A stretch of DNA of 64,000 nucleotides. It comes from Bauldia sp. (GTDB lineage: Bacteria; Pseudomonadota; Alphaproteobacteria; Rhizobiales; Kaistiaceae). The notes beneath the pieces are model-generated. The model did not search any database. It was given only the letters and a program-made list of their open reading frames with translations, and was not told where the DNA came from. The stretch spans positions 232,794 through 296,793 of the forward strand of contig JANQRX010000004.1 of the NCBI GenBank assembly GCA_028284325.1, in the 5' to 3' direction. Positions 26,357-35,256 of this stretch are shown one piece after another. The translations under genes and the position numbers were made by a program. Numbering within the stretch: the first letter of the stretch is position 1; the number at the start of each line of letters is the position of its first letter.

Positions 26357-27415
26357 CTAGTTCTGATCCCAGTTGCGCACGGGCGTTCCGCCGGCAGCAC
26401 GGACGGCGTCCATGTAGGCCTTCAGGATTTCCGTACCGGGCTTGCCCTCGCTGTCAACCTGTTCGGCCCAGGTCTGCGCGACATTGTCCATGCCGCTCGC
26501 CCATTGCTGGCGGAAGTCCTCGTCCACTTCCACGATCGTTGCGCCCAGCTTGGCCATTTCCGCAAACGCTGTCGTCACGGCCTGGTCGAGATCCTCAAGA
26601 TACGCCGCCTTGTAGGCGTCGCCGCCTGTCCTCAGCGCGTCCTGCACCACCTCGGGCAGACCGTCGAACCAGTCCTTGTTGGCGCCGATCCCGCCGGCGT
26701 ACTGCGCACCGAAGCCGACCTTGGTGATGTAGGGCGCCACCTCGTAGAGCTTGCCCGGAAGGGCGGCGGAAGCGAAGACGATGATGCCGTCATAAACGCC
26801 CGTCTTGACCTCATTGTAGTAGGTGGTGAGGTTGCCGGACACGCCGACCGCGCCGGTGCCGGCCAGCCAGTTCACCGCCGGACCGGGGGCGCCGATCTTC
26901 TTGCCCTTGAGGTCGTCCATCGAGTTGATGGGGAAGTTGGTCATCAGCAGGTAGTCGTCGACCGCGACCGGACCACCGAGATATTCCAGACCGTTCTCCT
27001 CCCAGGTGCTCCGCATCAGGGGATCGTCGTGAAGACCGTCGATGGTCTCGATCACCAGGCCGGGATCGCTCGACACGAAAGGCGTGTAGTAGCTGACGTT
27101 CTGCAGCGACAGCTTGGCGGGATCGAACAGCGACGAGATGTTGCCCATCTCGGCCAGGCCCTCTTCGACGGCCTCGAGTTCTTCGCCGACCTTGGCAAGC
27201 GAACCGCCGTACTGTTCCTGCCAGTTGATCGCGTAGCCGGAGCCTTCGAGTTCCTTGTTGACGGTCGGGATGAACGCCTCGCTGACGAGCCGCACCCAGC
27301 GGAACACGGGTGGGTGTCCGGTGACGTAGGTGGCGTCGATCGTCTCGGCACCCGCAACACCCGCAGTGGTGACCGCGATGGCCGCGGCAAGCCCCAGTTT
27401 CATGTTTCTCAGCAT
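26357..27415 (-). CDS. TRAP transporter substrate-binding protein, DctP type
   Basis: 352 aa from the ATG at 27415 with AGGAGG 5 nt upstream. A Sec signal (MLRNMKLGLAAAIAVTTAGVAGA) is followed by a DctP fold with a conserved mid-segment DDLKGKKIGAPGPAVNW. It binds the substrate in the periplasm for the DctQM permease. The ligand is probably a carboxylate but cannot be read off. It is preceded 80 bp upstream by a GST gene on the same strand, likely in the same operon. Confidence 0.92.
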   Translation of the reverse strand: MLRNMKLGLAAAIAVTTAGVAGAETIDATYVTGHPPVFRWVRLVSEAFIPTVNKELEGSGYAINWQEQYGGSLAKVGEELEAVEEGLAEMGNISSLFDPAKLSLQNVSYYTPFVSSDPGLVIETIDGLHDDPLMRSTWEENGLEYLGGPVAVDDYLLMTNFPINSMDDLKGKKIGAPGPAVNWLAGTGAVGVSGNLTTYYNEVKTGVYDGIIVFASAALPGKLYEVAPYITKVGFGAQYAGGIGANKDWFDGLPEVVQDALRTGGDAYKAAYLEDLDQAVTTAFAEMAKLGATIVEVDEDFRQQWASGMDNVAQTWAEQVDSEGKPGTEILKAYMDAVRAAGGTPVRNWDQN

Positions 27416-27495
27416 CGCTTCCTCCTGTTTGTCACATCCCGCCAGGACCGTCGGTCGGTAGCGGGTCGATTCCTTCCGGGCCGAGGGCGGCGGGA

Positions 27496-28299
27496 TCAGC
27501 CCGTCGATCGCATCGCGCCGGCCTCGGGGTTGCGTCGGCTCCGCCACGGACCGTCGGCGGCCCGGTTCGCCTCGCCGAACGCATCGAAGGCCCGAGAGCC
27601 GGGCAAGTAGGCGGTCTCGAACGACGGCCGCCGTCGGACGCGCGCGTACCAGTCGGTCACGCCCGGCAGGTCGCTCCACATGTGGGCGAGGCCCAGATCC
27701 TCCATGCGCACCACGGTCGGCGTGATGCTGACATCGGCCAGCGTGTACATGTCGCCGACCAGCCAGGGGCCGGAGTCGAGAGACGTCTCCATCCGCTCCA
27801 GCGTTGCCCGCAGCCGGTCGAGCGAGACCCGGATGTCGGCCTCGCTGAAACCCTCCTGCCCCATCCGGCGATAGAAATCCTTGCGCAGCGGCCGCTTGGC
27901 CGCGCGCTTCTCGAAGTCGTCCGGGCTCAGGTCACGGAAGCTCTGCACGAAGAAGCGGTTGAACGACGGGTAACGGATCGCGGTCGTCGGCACTTCGTCG
28001 ATGTACTGGCGCCATGCGCGCATGCGCGCCCGGTCCACGGGATCGGCCGGCCGAACCGGATGGTCGGGGAAGACGTCGTCGAGGTATTCGTTGATCACGG
28101 AGCTGTCGACGATCGCCTGGCCGTCATGGACCAGCGCCGGCACGACACCGTTCGGGTTGATCCTTAGATACCAGTCCTGGAGATGCTCCTCGCGCTCGAG
28201 CGCGACGTACCGGCTCTCCCAATCAAGCTGCTTCTCGGCGAGCGCGAGCCGAACCTTCTGACTGCAGGTCGAGATCGGGTGATGATAGAGTTCAAGCAT
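27496..28299 (-). CDS. Glutathione S-transferase family protein
   Basis: 267 aa from the ATG at 28299 with GGGAGGAG upstream. The N-terminal thioredoxin-like domain begins LELYHHPISTCSQKVRLALAEK; S or C in the STCS motif is the likely catalytic residue, and INPNGVVPALVHDG and DSSVINEYLDD bind glutathione. The C-terminal helical domain includes VGDMYTLADVSITP. Such enzymes in catabolic operons isomerise, dehalogenate or cleave ethers of small aromatics. It leads the TRAP-cyclase unit. The C-terminal 50 residues are not recognised. Confidence 0.88.
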   Translation of the reverse strand: MLELYHHPISTCSQKVRLALAEKQLDWESRYVALEREEHLQDWYLRINPNGVVPALVHDGQAIVDSSVINEYLDDVFPDHPVRPADPVDRARMRAWRQYIDEVPTTAIRYPSFNRFFVQSFRDLSPDDFEKRAAKRPLRKDFYRRMGQEGFSEADIRVSLDRLRATLERMETSLDSGPWLVGDMYTLADVSITPTVVRMEDLGLAHMWSDLPGVTDWYARVRRRPSFETAYLPGSRAFDAFGEANRAADGPWRSRRNPEAGAMRSTG

Positions 28300-28547
28300 G
28301 GCTCCTCCCACGAGGCACGGCAGGTCGACCGGCAGCATTGGGCGGTTTTCCGGCCTGGGCGGCGGGCGTTTCTCCACGTCCCTTCAGCAGCCACGGGAAG
28401 GTTATCGGCGGCCAATGTATCAGGCAAGAAAATTGCAAGAATAGATGATATTCACTTCATAAATAGTTCGCATTCGCGCATTTACGTCGACAGATCGCCG
28501 GCCGGCCGACTAGGAACGGAGGACATGCGGCAAGAGGAACGACCGGG
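28300..28547. promoter_or_regulatory. Divergent promoter region between GST and SDR genes
   Basis: About 250 bp with an AT-rich core at 28410-28470 in an otherwise GC-rich region, as expected for back-to-back promoters. No clear operator or gene was found. Confidence 0.35.
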
Positions 28548-29321
28548 ATGACCGAACATTCACAACGATTGGAGGGCAGGGTCGCGCTCGTCACCGGCGG
28601 CGCTTCCGGCATCGGCCGCGCCGTCGCCGCTCGCTTCCGCGAGGAAGGTGCGGAGGTGTGGATCGGCGATGCCAACACCGCCGCGGCCGACGCTACGGCA
28701 GCCGAGATTGATGCGCGAACGCACCCGCTCGACGTCACCGCGCCGGAGCAATGGGACGACCTGGTCGCCCGCATTGTCGCGGAGGCAGGCCGGTGGGACG
28801 TGCTGGTCAATGCGGCCGGGATTTCCAGGTTCGATCGGCCACAGGACCCGGAACACCTGGCCGTCGACGACTGGCGGGCGATCAACGCCGTCAACGTCGA
28901 GGGGACGGTGCTCGGCTGCCGCGCCGCGATCGCGACCATGAAGTCGGGCGGCGGTTCGATCGTCAACATCGCGTCGATCGTGGCGCTGCGCTCCACCCCA
29001 ACGCTCGCCGCCTACGGCGCGTCCAAGGCCGCCATCCATCAGTACACGCAGTCGGTGGCGGCCTGGTGCGCCCTCAAGGGCTACGCCATCCGCTGCAACA
29101 TGGTGCTGCCCGGTATGATCGATACACCGCTCGTCGCCGACATGCCGGCCGACTATCGCCAGGCCTGGGAAGAGATCATTCCCATGGGGCGGTATGGCGA
29201 CCCGGGGGACGTGGCTGCCGCGGTCGCATTTCTGGCCAGCGACGAAGCCTCCTACGTCACCGGTTCCGGGTTGACGATCGATGGCGGCATCGCCGCCCGG
29301 CCCCCGCTGTGGCGAGGCTGA
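28548..29321 (+). CDS. Short-chain dehydrogenase/reductase
   Basis: 257 aa classical SDR. Cofactor motif VTGGASGIGRAVA near residue 17, with an acidic residue after beta-2 (GDANTAA) suggesting NAD+. NAAG motif at VLVNAAGIS, the catalytic serine in IVNIASIVA, and YGASKAA as the Y-x3-K pair. The C-terminal YVTGSGLTIDGGI is typical. It reads away from the GST-TRAP unit and converges with the LysR gene. The substrate is unknown, probably a hydroxy intermediate of the neighbouring catabolic genes. Confidence 0.9.
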   Translation: MTEHSQRLEGRVALVTGGASGIGRAVAARFREEGAEVWIGDANTAAADATAAEIDARTHPLDVTAPEQWDDLVARIVAEAGRWDVLVNAAGISRFDRPQDPEHLAVDDWRAINAVNVEGTVLGCRAAIATMKSGGGSIVNIASIVALRSTPTLAAYGASKAAIHQYTQSVAAWCALKGYAIRCNMVLPGMIDTPLVADMPADYRQAWEEIIPMGRYGDPGDVAAAVAFLASDEASYVTGSGLTIDGGIAARPPLWRG

Positions 29322-29345
29322 CAGCGGCGGCACGCGCGCGTGACG

Positions 29346-30275
29346 CTAGGCCGCCTGCCCGTCGATCTCCTCGATCGCAGGCAGCCCGTCGGCGACCGTG
29401 GTCATCTGTTCGATCATCCACAACGTGTCCGGGTCGCTGTTGCGGTGATGGTGCCACTGCACGCTTTCGTACAGCAGTGGAATCCGGAACGGCGGCTTGA
29501 AATAGCGCAACGGCAGGTCACCCGGAATCTGCGGCACCAGACGCGAGTGGATGGTCGCGATGTAGGGCGTGTCGACGACAAAGAGCGGCACCTGCGAGAA
29601 GCTCGGCACCCGGCAGGCGACATCCACGTCAAGCTTCTGTTTGGCGAAGGCGAGTTCGATCTGGCTCTGCCGGGCGTAGGCGGTCACGACGTGGCGCAAC
29701 CGCATGAAATCCTCAAGCCGGAGTTCCTCGCCGACCTCGTTGTTGCCGGTCCACGCGATGCAGGTGAAGTCCTCGCCGAAGAGGCGCCGGTGGGGATATC
29801 CCTCAAGCAGCGCGTGTTCGGGAAACACCAGAAAGTCCACGTCGCCCCGACGCAGATTGTCTTCGGCTGCCTCGGTGATGACCCGCAGTTCAAGCCGCAC
29901 CCCAGGCGCCACACCGGCCAGATGCCTTAGAAGCGGCGAAAGGAAAACCTGGGCCACATAGTCCGAGGCGATCACCGAGAACGTCCGCTCCGAGGTCTGC
30001 GGATCGAACACCGACCGCTTGTCGGCCACCACCTGAAGCTGGATCAGCACGTCCCGGACCGGTTCCTCCAGGGACTCCGCGAGCGCGGTCGGCACCATCT
30101 GCCGGCCCAGGGGCACGAACAACGGATCCTCGAAATGGTCGCGCAGGCGCCGCAGCGCGTTGCTGACGGCAGGCTGCGTCAGGGCCAGGTGCTCACTGGC
30201 CCGGCTGGTGTTGCGGAACTTGAGCATCGTGTCGAGGACGACGAGCAGGTTGAGGTCGAGTTTTCGAAAGCGCAT
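29346..30275 (-). CDS. LysR-family regulator (NodD-like subgroup)
   Basis: 309 aa. The start MRFRKLDLNLLVVLDTMLKF and the HTH SRASEHLALTQPAVSNALRRLRDHF are characteristic of the NodD-like branch of LysR regulators. A substrate-binding domain follows (SERTFSVIASDYV). It is divergent from the cupin-FAH-monooxygenase operon with 65-107 bp between starts, the usual arrangement for a LysR activator responding to a pathway aromatic. A nod function is not implied; no nodulation genes are near. Confidence 0.92.
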   Translation of the reverse strand: MRFRKLDLNLLVVLDTMLKFRNTSRASEHLALTQPAVSNALRRLRDHFEDPLFVPLGRQMVPTALAESLEEPVRDVLIQLQVVADKRSVFDPQTSERTFSVIASDYVAQVFLSPLLRHLAGVAPGVRLELRVITEAAEDNLRRGDVDFLVFPEHALLEGYPHRRLFGEDFTCIAWTGNNEVGEELRLEDFMRLRHVVTAYARQSQIELAFAKQKLDVDVACRVPSFSQVPLFVVDTPYIATIHSRLVPQIPGDLPLRYFKPPFRIPLLYESVQWHHHRNSDPDTLWMIEQMTTVADGLPAIEEIDGQAA

Positions 30276-30382
30276 GGACGAACGGTATCACAGCAGTGAA
30301 TTAAAACTATAGCGACAATCAATTTCTGACATGATCGACGGTGCCCTACCCTGCCGCGGAGATGGAGGTCGCCCGGGCGGGT
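30276..30382. promoter_or_regulatory. LysR/cupin divergent control region
   Basis: AT-rich stretch (about 30286-30335) between divergent genes, including TATCACAGCAGTGAATTA, which contains a partial T-N11-A-like dyad (TCAC...GTGA). It is the likely LysR binding and promoter region; the exact site is not resolved. Confidence 0.4.
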
Positions 30383-31003
30383 ATGGACAGTCGACAGCGC
30401 ACAACATTTGCCATTCGGCGCGTGGTCACCGGCCACGACGCGAACGGCAAGGCGGTGGTCGTGGAGGACCGTTCGGCGCCGCATGTCTTCGAGCCCCATC
30501 CGGGCCTGCAGTTCGCGGAACTGTGGTCGACCAAAGACATGCCGGCCGCCGTCGGCAACGGCGACGACCCGACGGCCCGGCCCCTGACGCTGAAGCCGCC
30601 GCATCACGGCTCGGTCTTTCGCGTCGTCAGCCATCCGCCTGAACAGGCGGGAAGCGGCGAGATCGGCGCGTCGCAGGCCCGGGAGCTGTTTTCGTCGATC
30701 GGCGCGACCGAGGCCGCATCCGGCGGTGACGACAGCCCCCATGCCACCATGCACCGCACCGAGACGGTCGACTACGCCATCATCATGCAGGGTCGCATTT
30801 GCCTGGCGCTGGACGAGTCCGAGGTCGAGCTTGCGCAGGGCGACGTCGTCATCCAGCGCGGCACCAACCACGCCTGGATCAACCGGTCGTCCGAACCCTG
30901 CCTGATCGCGTTCGTGCTGCTCGACGGCCGGTTCGATCAGACGGTCGCCGACACCCGCTCGTCCTCGACCCATTCACGCAACCCGAAAGACACAGTCACA
31001 TGA
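30383..31003 (+). CDS. Cupin-domain protein
   Basis: About 206 aa from the ATG at 30383, which has GGAGGT 13 nt upstream; in-frame ATGs at 30341 and 30362 are alternatives. A short N-terminal domain (IRRVVTGHDANGKAVVVEDR) precedes a C-terminal cupin barrel with the first cupin motif around THRTETVDYAIIMQGRICLAL-like residues and a second at QRGTNHAWINRS. The family is common in aromatic and organic-acid operons but its reaction is not established. Its stop overlaps the FAH gene start (ATGA). First gene of a three-gene operon. Confidence 0.82.
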   Translation: MDSRQRTTFAIRRVVTGHDANGKAVVVEDRSAPHVFEPHPGLQFAELWSTKDMPAAVGNGDDPTARPLTLKPPHHGSVFRVVSHPPEQAGSGEIGASQARELFSSIGATEAASGGDDSPHATMHRTETVDYAIIMQGRICLALDESEVELAQGDVVIQRGTNHAWINRSSEPCLIAFVLLDGRFDQTVADTRSSSTHSRNPKDTVT

Positions 31004-31905
31004 AGCTGGGAACCATCGAGCACGCCGGTCGATCGAAACCTGTGGTGCTGCTGGATGACACGACCGCCGTCGACCTTTCAGCCGACTTCGCGGACATGGT
31101 GGCGATCGTCAGGAGCGGCGACGAGGGGCTGGCGACCGTGCGCCAGCGGCTCGCCAGCCCGGCGGCGACGATCGGCCTGGCGGACGCCAGAATCCTCTGC
31201 CCGATCATGCCGGAGCAGTACCGCGACTGCATGGTGTTCGAAATGCACCTGAAGAACGCGTTTGCCCAGGCCGCAAAGATAACCGGATCGCCCCCGAACG
31301 AGATTGCGCCCGTGTGGTACGAGCAGCCGATCTACTACAAGGGCAACCGCTTCTCCTTCGTCGGCCCCGGCACCGAGATCGCGTGGCCGACCTATTGCGC
31401 GTTCCTCGATCTGGAGCTGGAACTCGGGATGATCGTCGGCAAGGAGGGCAAGGACATCTCCACCGAGGAGGCGCCGGGCTACATCTGGGGCTACACGATC
31501 CTCAACGACGTGTCGGCGCGTGACGCCCAGATAAGGGAACTGGCCGGCAATCTGGGCCCGGCCAAGGGCAAGGACTTCGACACCGGCAACATCCTCGGCC
31601 CCTGGATCGTCACCGCTGACGAGATACCGCATCCGGTCAGCCTCGACATGGAGGCCAGGGTCAACGGCGAGAGATGGGGCGGCGGCAACAGCTCCGAGAT
31701 GCACCACAGCTTCGCCGACATCCTCGCCCACATCTCACAATCCGAGACGCTCTATCCGGGCGAGGTCATCGGTTCCGGAACGGTGGGGACCGGCTGCGGC
31801 CTGGAGGTCGGCAAGCGCCTTTCGCCAGGCGACCGTATCGAGCTCACCATCGAAAAGATCGGCACGCTCGAGAACACGGTCGGGCAGCCCCAACCCCGCG
31901 CGTGA
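31000..31905 (+). CDS. Fumarylacetoacetate hydrolase (FAH)-family protein
   Basis: 301 aa. The FAH catalytic domain begins near residue 75, with metal ligands in LDLELELGMIVGKEG (E-x-E) and the downstream GYTILNDVSARDAQIRE. The conserved PSGVG-type loop is replaced by VIGSGTVGTGCG near the C-terminus. These Mg2+-dependent enzymes cleave the C-C bond of acylpyruvates or hydrate 2-oxo-4-enoates after aromatic ring cleavage. It overlaps the cupin gene by 4 bp and is followed by the FAD monooxygenase, so a ring-cleavage product is the likely substrate. Confidence 0.9.
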   Translation: MKLGTIEHAGRSKPVVLLDDTTAVDLSADFADMVAIVRSGDEGLATVRQRLASPAATIGLADARILCPIMPEQYRDCMVFEMHLKNAFAQAAKITGSPPNEIAPVWYEQPIYYKGNRFSFVGPGTEIAWPTYCAFLDLELELGMIVGKEGKDISTEEAPGYIWGYTILNDVSARDAQIRELAGNLGPAKGKDFDTGNILGPWIVTADEIPHPVSLDMEARVNGERWGGGNSSEMHHSFADILAHISQSETLYPGEVIGSGTVGTGCGLEVGKRLSPGDRIELTIEKIGTLENTVGQPQPRA

Positions 31906-31919
31906 ACGGCGGATATGAC

Positions 31920-33419
31920 ATGAAGCTCGATGCAGACGTCATTGTCGTCGGCGCGGGACCGTCCGGCGCGATGGTCGCCGGCGAGATCGCGTTGTCCGGC
32001 GCCAGCGTGATCGCGGTCGAGCGTCGGACGGACAACGTGGAATCACGCGCCGGCACGATCCTGCCGCGGGTCCTCGAACTGCTCGATGCGCGCGGGATCG
32101 CCGACCGTTTCATCGCCCGCATGAGCGAAATCCGGCCCTTCCCCTTCCGCCCAACGCACATCTACGCGGGACTGAAATACGTCAACTGGCAGAACATCGG
32201 CTCACGCTACGGCTTCACCCTCGGGCTGCCGCAGAACCACAGCGAAGACCTACTGCTCGCCTGGGCGATCGAGAAGGGCGTGGACGTGCGTCACGGCCAC
32301 GCGTTCACCGGCCTGACCCAGCATGACGACCACGTCGAGGCCCATATCAAGGACGACGCGGGCGCCGACCTCACCCTGCGCGCGCGCTATCTCGTCGGGG
32401 CCGATGGTGGCCGCAGCGCCGTCCGGCAGGCCCTCGACCTCGCGTTCGACGGACGCGCCGGCACGTTCACCGGCATCGTCGCCGACGCCGAAATCGCTGC
32501 CCCGTGGCCGGCCGGCCATTTCGGTACGGACAACGTCAACGGCTGGCTGCGTGGCTTCCCCTTCGACAAGGACGTGACACGCTTCAACATGGTCCACCGC
32601 GACTCCATGAAGATCGCCAAGGACCAGCCGATCACCGTCGAGGAAGTGCGCCGCAACCTCAACGACATCGCCGGCGAGGATTTCGGTGTGCGCAGCCTGC
32701 GCTGGTCGTCACGCTACGACGACACGATGCGCTGCGTCGGTCAGCTCCGCGACAACCGTGTCTTCCTGGTCGGCGAGTCAGCGCGCATCCACTATCCCGC
32801 CAGTGGCGTGGGCATGAATTTCTGCCTGCAGGACGCCTTCAATCTCGGCTGGAAGCTCGGCGCGGTCGTGCGCGGCGAGGCACCGGACAGCGTGCTCGAC
32901 ACCTATCAGTCGGAGCGCATGCCGGTGATCAGGCGCCTGCTCGACAGTGTCCGCGGCCAGTGCGCCCTGCAGTTCAACTTTACCGAAGAAGGCGTGGCGC
33001 TGAAACGCACCATGGAAAGCGTGCACCTGCCGGGTCCGGCCTTCAACCGCCGGCTCGGGCTGGAACTGAACGGCATCGACGTGCCTTATGCGATCGGCGA
33101 TGGTCAACACGCGCTGGCCGGGCGACCGGTGGTCGATCTCGACCTGGTCCTGCCCCACGGCCGGCTGACGCGCGTGGGCGAACTTCTGCGGCGCCAGCAA
33201 TTCCTGCTGATCGACCTGACGGGCTCGGCCGCCTTCGACCGCCTCCTGACGCGTTCGCCGAAGCTCAGCGTCGTCAAGGCGATCGCCTCGCGCCGGACGG
33301 CCGACACCGCCAACCTCACGACGATGCTGGTACGGCCCGACGCCTATGTCGGCTGGGCCTCGGACGAGGTCGTGGACGCGACAACCCTCGAGCCGGAACT
33401 GAACCGCTGGCTGTCGTGA
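31920..33419 (+). CDS. FAD-dependent aromatic monooxygenase
   Basis: 499 aa from the ATG at 31920; a GTG at 31902 overlapping the FAH stop is an alternative. FAD-binding GAGPSGAMVAGEIALSG at about 10-26, the DG motif YLVGADGGRSAVRQAL, and the late FAD/ribityl motif as VFLVGESARIHYPASGVGMNFCLQDAFNLGWKL (usual GDA replaced by GES). The C-terminal thioredoxin-like domain seen in phenol-hydroxylase relatives is present from about 400. It would hydroxylate a phenolic ring using NAD(P)H and O2. Confidence 0.9.
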   Translation: MKLDADVIVVGAGPSGAMVAGEIALSGASVIAVERRTDNVESRAGTILPRVLELLDARGIADRFIARMSEIRPFPFRPTHIYAGLKYVNWQNIGSRYGFTLGLPQNHSEDLLLAWAIEKGVDVRHGHAFTGLTQHDDHVEAHIKDDAGADLTLRARYLVGADGGRSAVRQALDLAFDGRAGTFTGIVADAEIAAPWPAGHFGTDNVNGWLRGFPFDKDVTRFNMVHRDSMKIAKDQPITVEEVRRNLNDIAGEDFGVRSLRWSSRYDDTMRCVGQLRDNRVFLVGESARIHYPASGVGMNFCLQDAFNLGWKLGAVVRGEAPDSVLDTYQSERMPVIRRLLDSVRGQCALQFNFTEEGVALKRTMESVHLPGPAFNRRLGLELNGIDVPYAIGDGQHALAGRPVVDLDLVLPHGRLTRVGELLRRQQFLLIDLTGSAAFDRLLTRSPKLSVVKAIASRRTADTANLTTMLVRPDAYVGWASDEVVDATTLEPELNRWLS

Positions 33420-33441
33420 CCTGCGAGGCCGGCACGCGAGG

Positions 33442-34146
33442 CTAGCTCGTCGCCGCGAGGCCGCTCACCGGCTTGAACTCCAGTACCAGACCGCGCTCCC
33501 GGAGTTCGCGCTGACCGTCCGCCTCACGCGCCAGCACGCGCCGCATGGAAGGGCGCTCCGCCATGCGCCGGTCGTGGCCGGCGAAGGCCGGGTACGGTTC
33601 CACCGGAAATCTTGCGTCGGTTGATCGAAACCAGACCCAGTTGATGTAGGCGTCGATCGACGACCAAGCGTCGCCGTACCACCAGGGGCCTTGCGTCGAC
33701 AGGCGCCTTTCAATGCGCTCGAAATGCAGGCGCATCTCCGCCGCGGCGAGATCCCAGACGTTGCGATCGGTGCCGTCCAGGTTGCAGAACTTGGCCGGTA
33801 TCCTGAGGCGCGACACGAGCGGGTGAAGAACGGAGGCGCAGAAGGCAAGGTCCGAGGTCACGCGTGCCGCCTCGAGCGGCTCGTCGGGCCGCGGGAGCAG
33901 GTTCGCGTCCGGATAGCGCTGTGCCAGATAACTGACGATCGCGACATTCTCGCTGAGGGGCCGGCCTTCAACGACCAGCGCCGGCACCTTGCCGGCGGGA
34001 TTGAACCGAAGATAGTCAGGCGCCTTGTGCTCGCCGGCGCGATGGGCGACCAGGCGGCACGCGTACTCCACGCCCGCTTCTTCGAGCGACATCATCGGCA
34101 CGCGCGAGCACGTCTCCGGAGCGTAGAAGACGATCACGTCACGCAC
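33442..34146 (-). CDS. Glutathione S-transferase family protein
   Basis: 234 aa with a GTG start. The N-terminal domain has FYAPETCSRVPMMSLEEAG, FNPAGKVPALVVEG and SENVAIVSYLAQRYP, typical of the glutathione site. The C-terminal helical domain contains WWYGDAWSSIDAYINW. It is the last gene of the leftward operon that begins with the FAH gene at 40593, 35 bp after the dioxygenase. A role as isomerase of a ring-cleavage product (as maleylpyruvate isomerase) is plausible but not shown. It converges with the monooxygenase gene. Confidence 0.88.
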   Translation of the reverse strand: MRDVIVFYAPETCSRVPMMSLEEAGVEYACRLVAHRAGEHKAPDYLRFNPAGKVPALVVEGRPLSENVAIVSYLAQRYPDANLLPRPDEPLEAARVTSDLAFCASVLHPLVSRLRIPAKFCNLDGTDRNVWDLAAAEMRLHFERIERRLSTQGPWWYGDAWSSIDAYINWVWFRSTDARFPVEPYPAFAGHDRRMAERPSMRRVLAREADGQRELRERGLVLEFKPVSGLAATS

Positions 34147-34181
34147 GGCTTCCCCTTCCGATCTCGACCCGCGACCCGACG

Positions 34182-35147
34182 TCAGTCGCTCGGTTCCGTC
34201 TCGAAGTTATGCACGAACTCCGGCGGCAGCTCCGGTCCCCACAGATAGAACGCATCTTCGGGATCGTGTTCGCCCGCCTCCCAGTCCTGGCTCAGGGGGA
34301 TGTAGTCGATGTCGGCCGAATACTCCGCGTAGCTGCCCCAGGGGTCACCGACATAGTGGAAGTAGTTGGACCCAAGCACGTGCCGGCCGAGCCCCCAGCC
34401 CTTGGTGTAACCCTTGTCGGCCATGAACATGGCCCCTCGACCGATCTCGTCGATGCCGCCCATGTCCCAGCTACAGTGATGGAGACCCGGGCCGCTCGAT
34501 TTGGCGAAGGCGACGAGGTGATGGTCCGATCCATGGATGCCGTGCAGGAAACAGACACCGTCTCCGGCGCGGTCCGACAACCGAAGGCCCAGCACCCGGC
34601 AATAGAACTCGATGGACTTCGAGATATCCGGCGTGAACAGGAGAACGTGCGCCAGTCGCGTGGGGCGAACCCGTCCGGACTTGGAGCGCACCGGTGCGGC
34701 GGCGACACCGGATGGGGCCGACTGGGTCAGGAAAGGCGACTTCTCGTTGGGTGTCGTCTTGTTGGCGACCTTCACCTCGATCGGGACGCCGAACGGATCG
34801 TGAAACCAGATGCCGTTGGAATCGAAGCCCCTGGGCGGATCCATCAGGCGTATCCCCTGCTCCTCGATCCGCCTCTTCATGGGCTCGAAATCTTCCTCGA
34901 AGACGGCGAACGACAATGTGTTGAACTTCTTGCGCAAACCCTCGACCAGGGTGGCCCAGCGGTGTTCGTGCCCGAAGGTGTAGAGACCAAGCCCCTCGCC
35001 CTCCTCCCGCACGTCGAGCCCAAACGACGTGTAAAAGGTCTCCGCGTCCGTGAGATTGGGCACGATCATCGTGAACGCGTCCATCGAGTGAATGCCAAGC
35101 TCACCCGGTCGCTTGGTCACGCCGATCTTTCCGGTGATAGCCGTCAT
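34182..35147 (-). CDS. Two-domain VOC extradiol-type dioxygenase
   Basis: 321 aa from the ATG at 35147 (GGGAGG 5 nt upstream). Two vicinal-oxygen-chelate domains: residues about 20-130 and 160-300. The C-terminal domain holds the three Fe(II) ligands expected of type I extradiol dioxygenases: H in RLAHVLLFTPD, H in GLHHCSWD and E in SYAEYSADID. It therefore probably cleaves a catechol-like ring meta to the hydroxyls. The gene is downstream of a TRAP transporter and monooxygenase in the same direction. Confidence 0.88.
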   Translation of the reverse strand: MTAITGKIGVTKRPGELGIHSMDAFTMIVPNLTDAETFYTSFGLDVREEGEGLGLYTFGHEHRWATLVEGLRKKFNTLSFAVFEEDFEPMKRRIEEQGIRLMDPPRGFDSNGIWFHDPFGVPIEVKVANKTTPNEKSPFLTQSAPSGVAAAPVRSKSGRVRPTRLAHVLLFTPDISKSIEFYCRVLGLRLSDRAGDGVCFLHGIHGSDHHLVAFAKSSGPGLHHCSWDMGGIDEIGRGAMFMADKGYTKGWGLGRHVLGSNYFHYVGDPWGSYAEYSADIDYIPLSQDWEAGEHDPEDAFYLWGPELPPEFVHNFETEPSD

Positions 35148-35256
35148 CACATCCTCCCTCGGTGCAGTGGTCCCGGTGCGCGGACGCCGCCGGGGCTTGC
35201 GCCCTTTGCGTTGAGTATAGTCGTGGTGATCTTTGTGCGTCGCGCCATGTCTGCCT

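Noticed and set aside
29346..30275. NodD nodulation regulator
   Set aside because: The N-terminus is NodD-like, but no nod genes or nod box are present and the neighbours are aromatic-catabolic.
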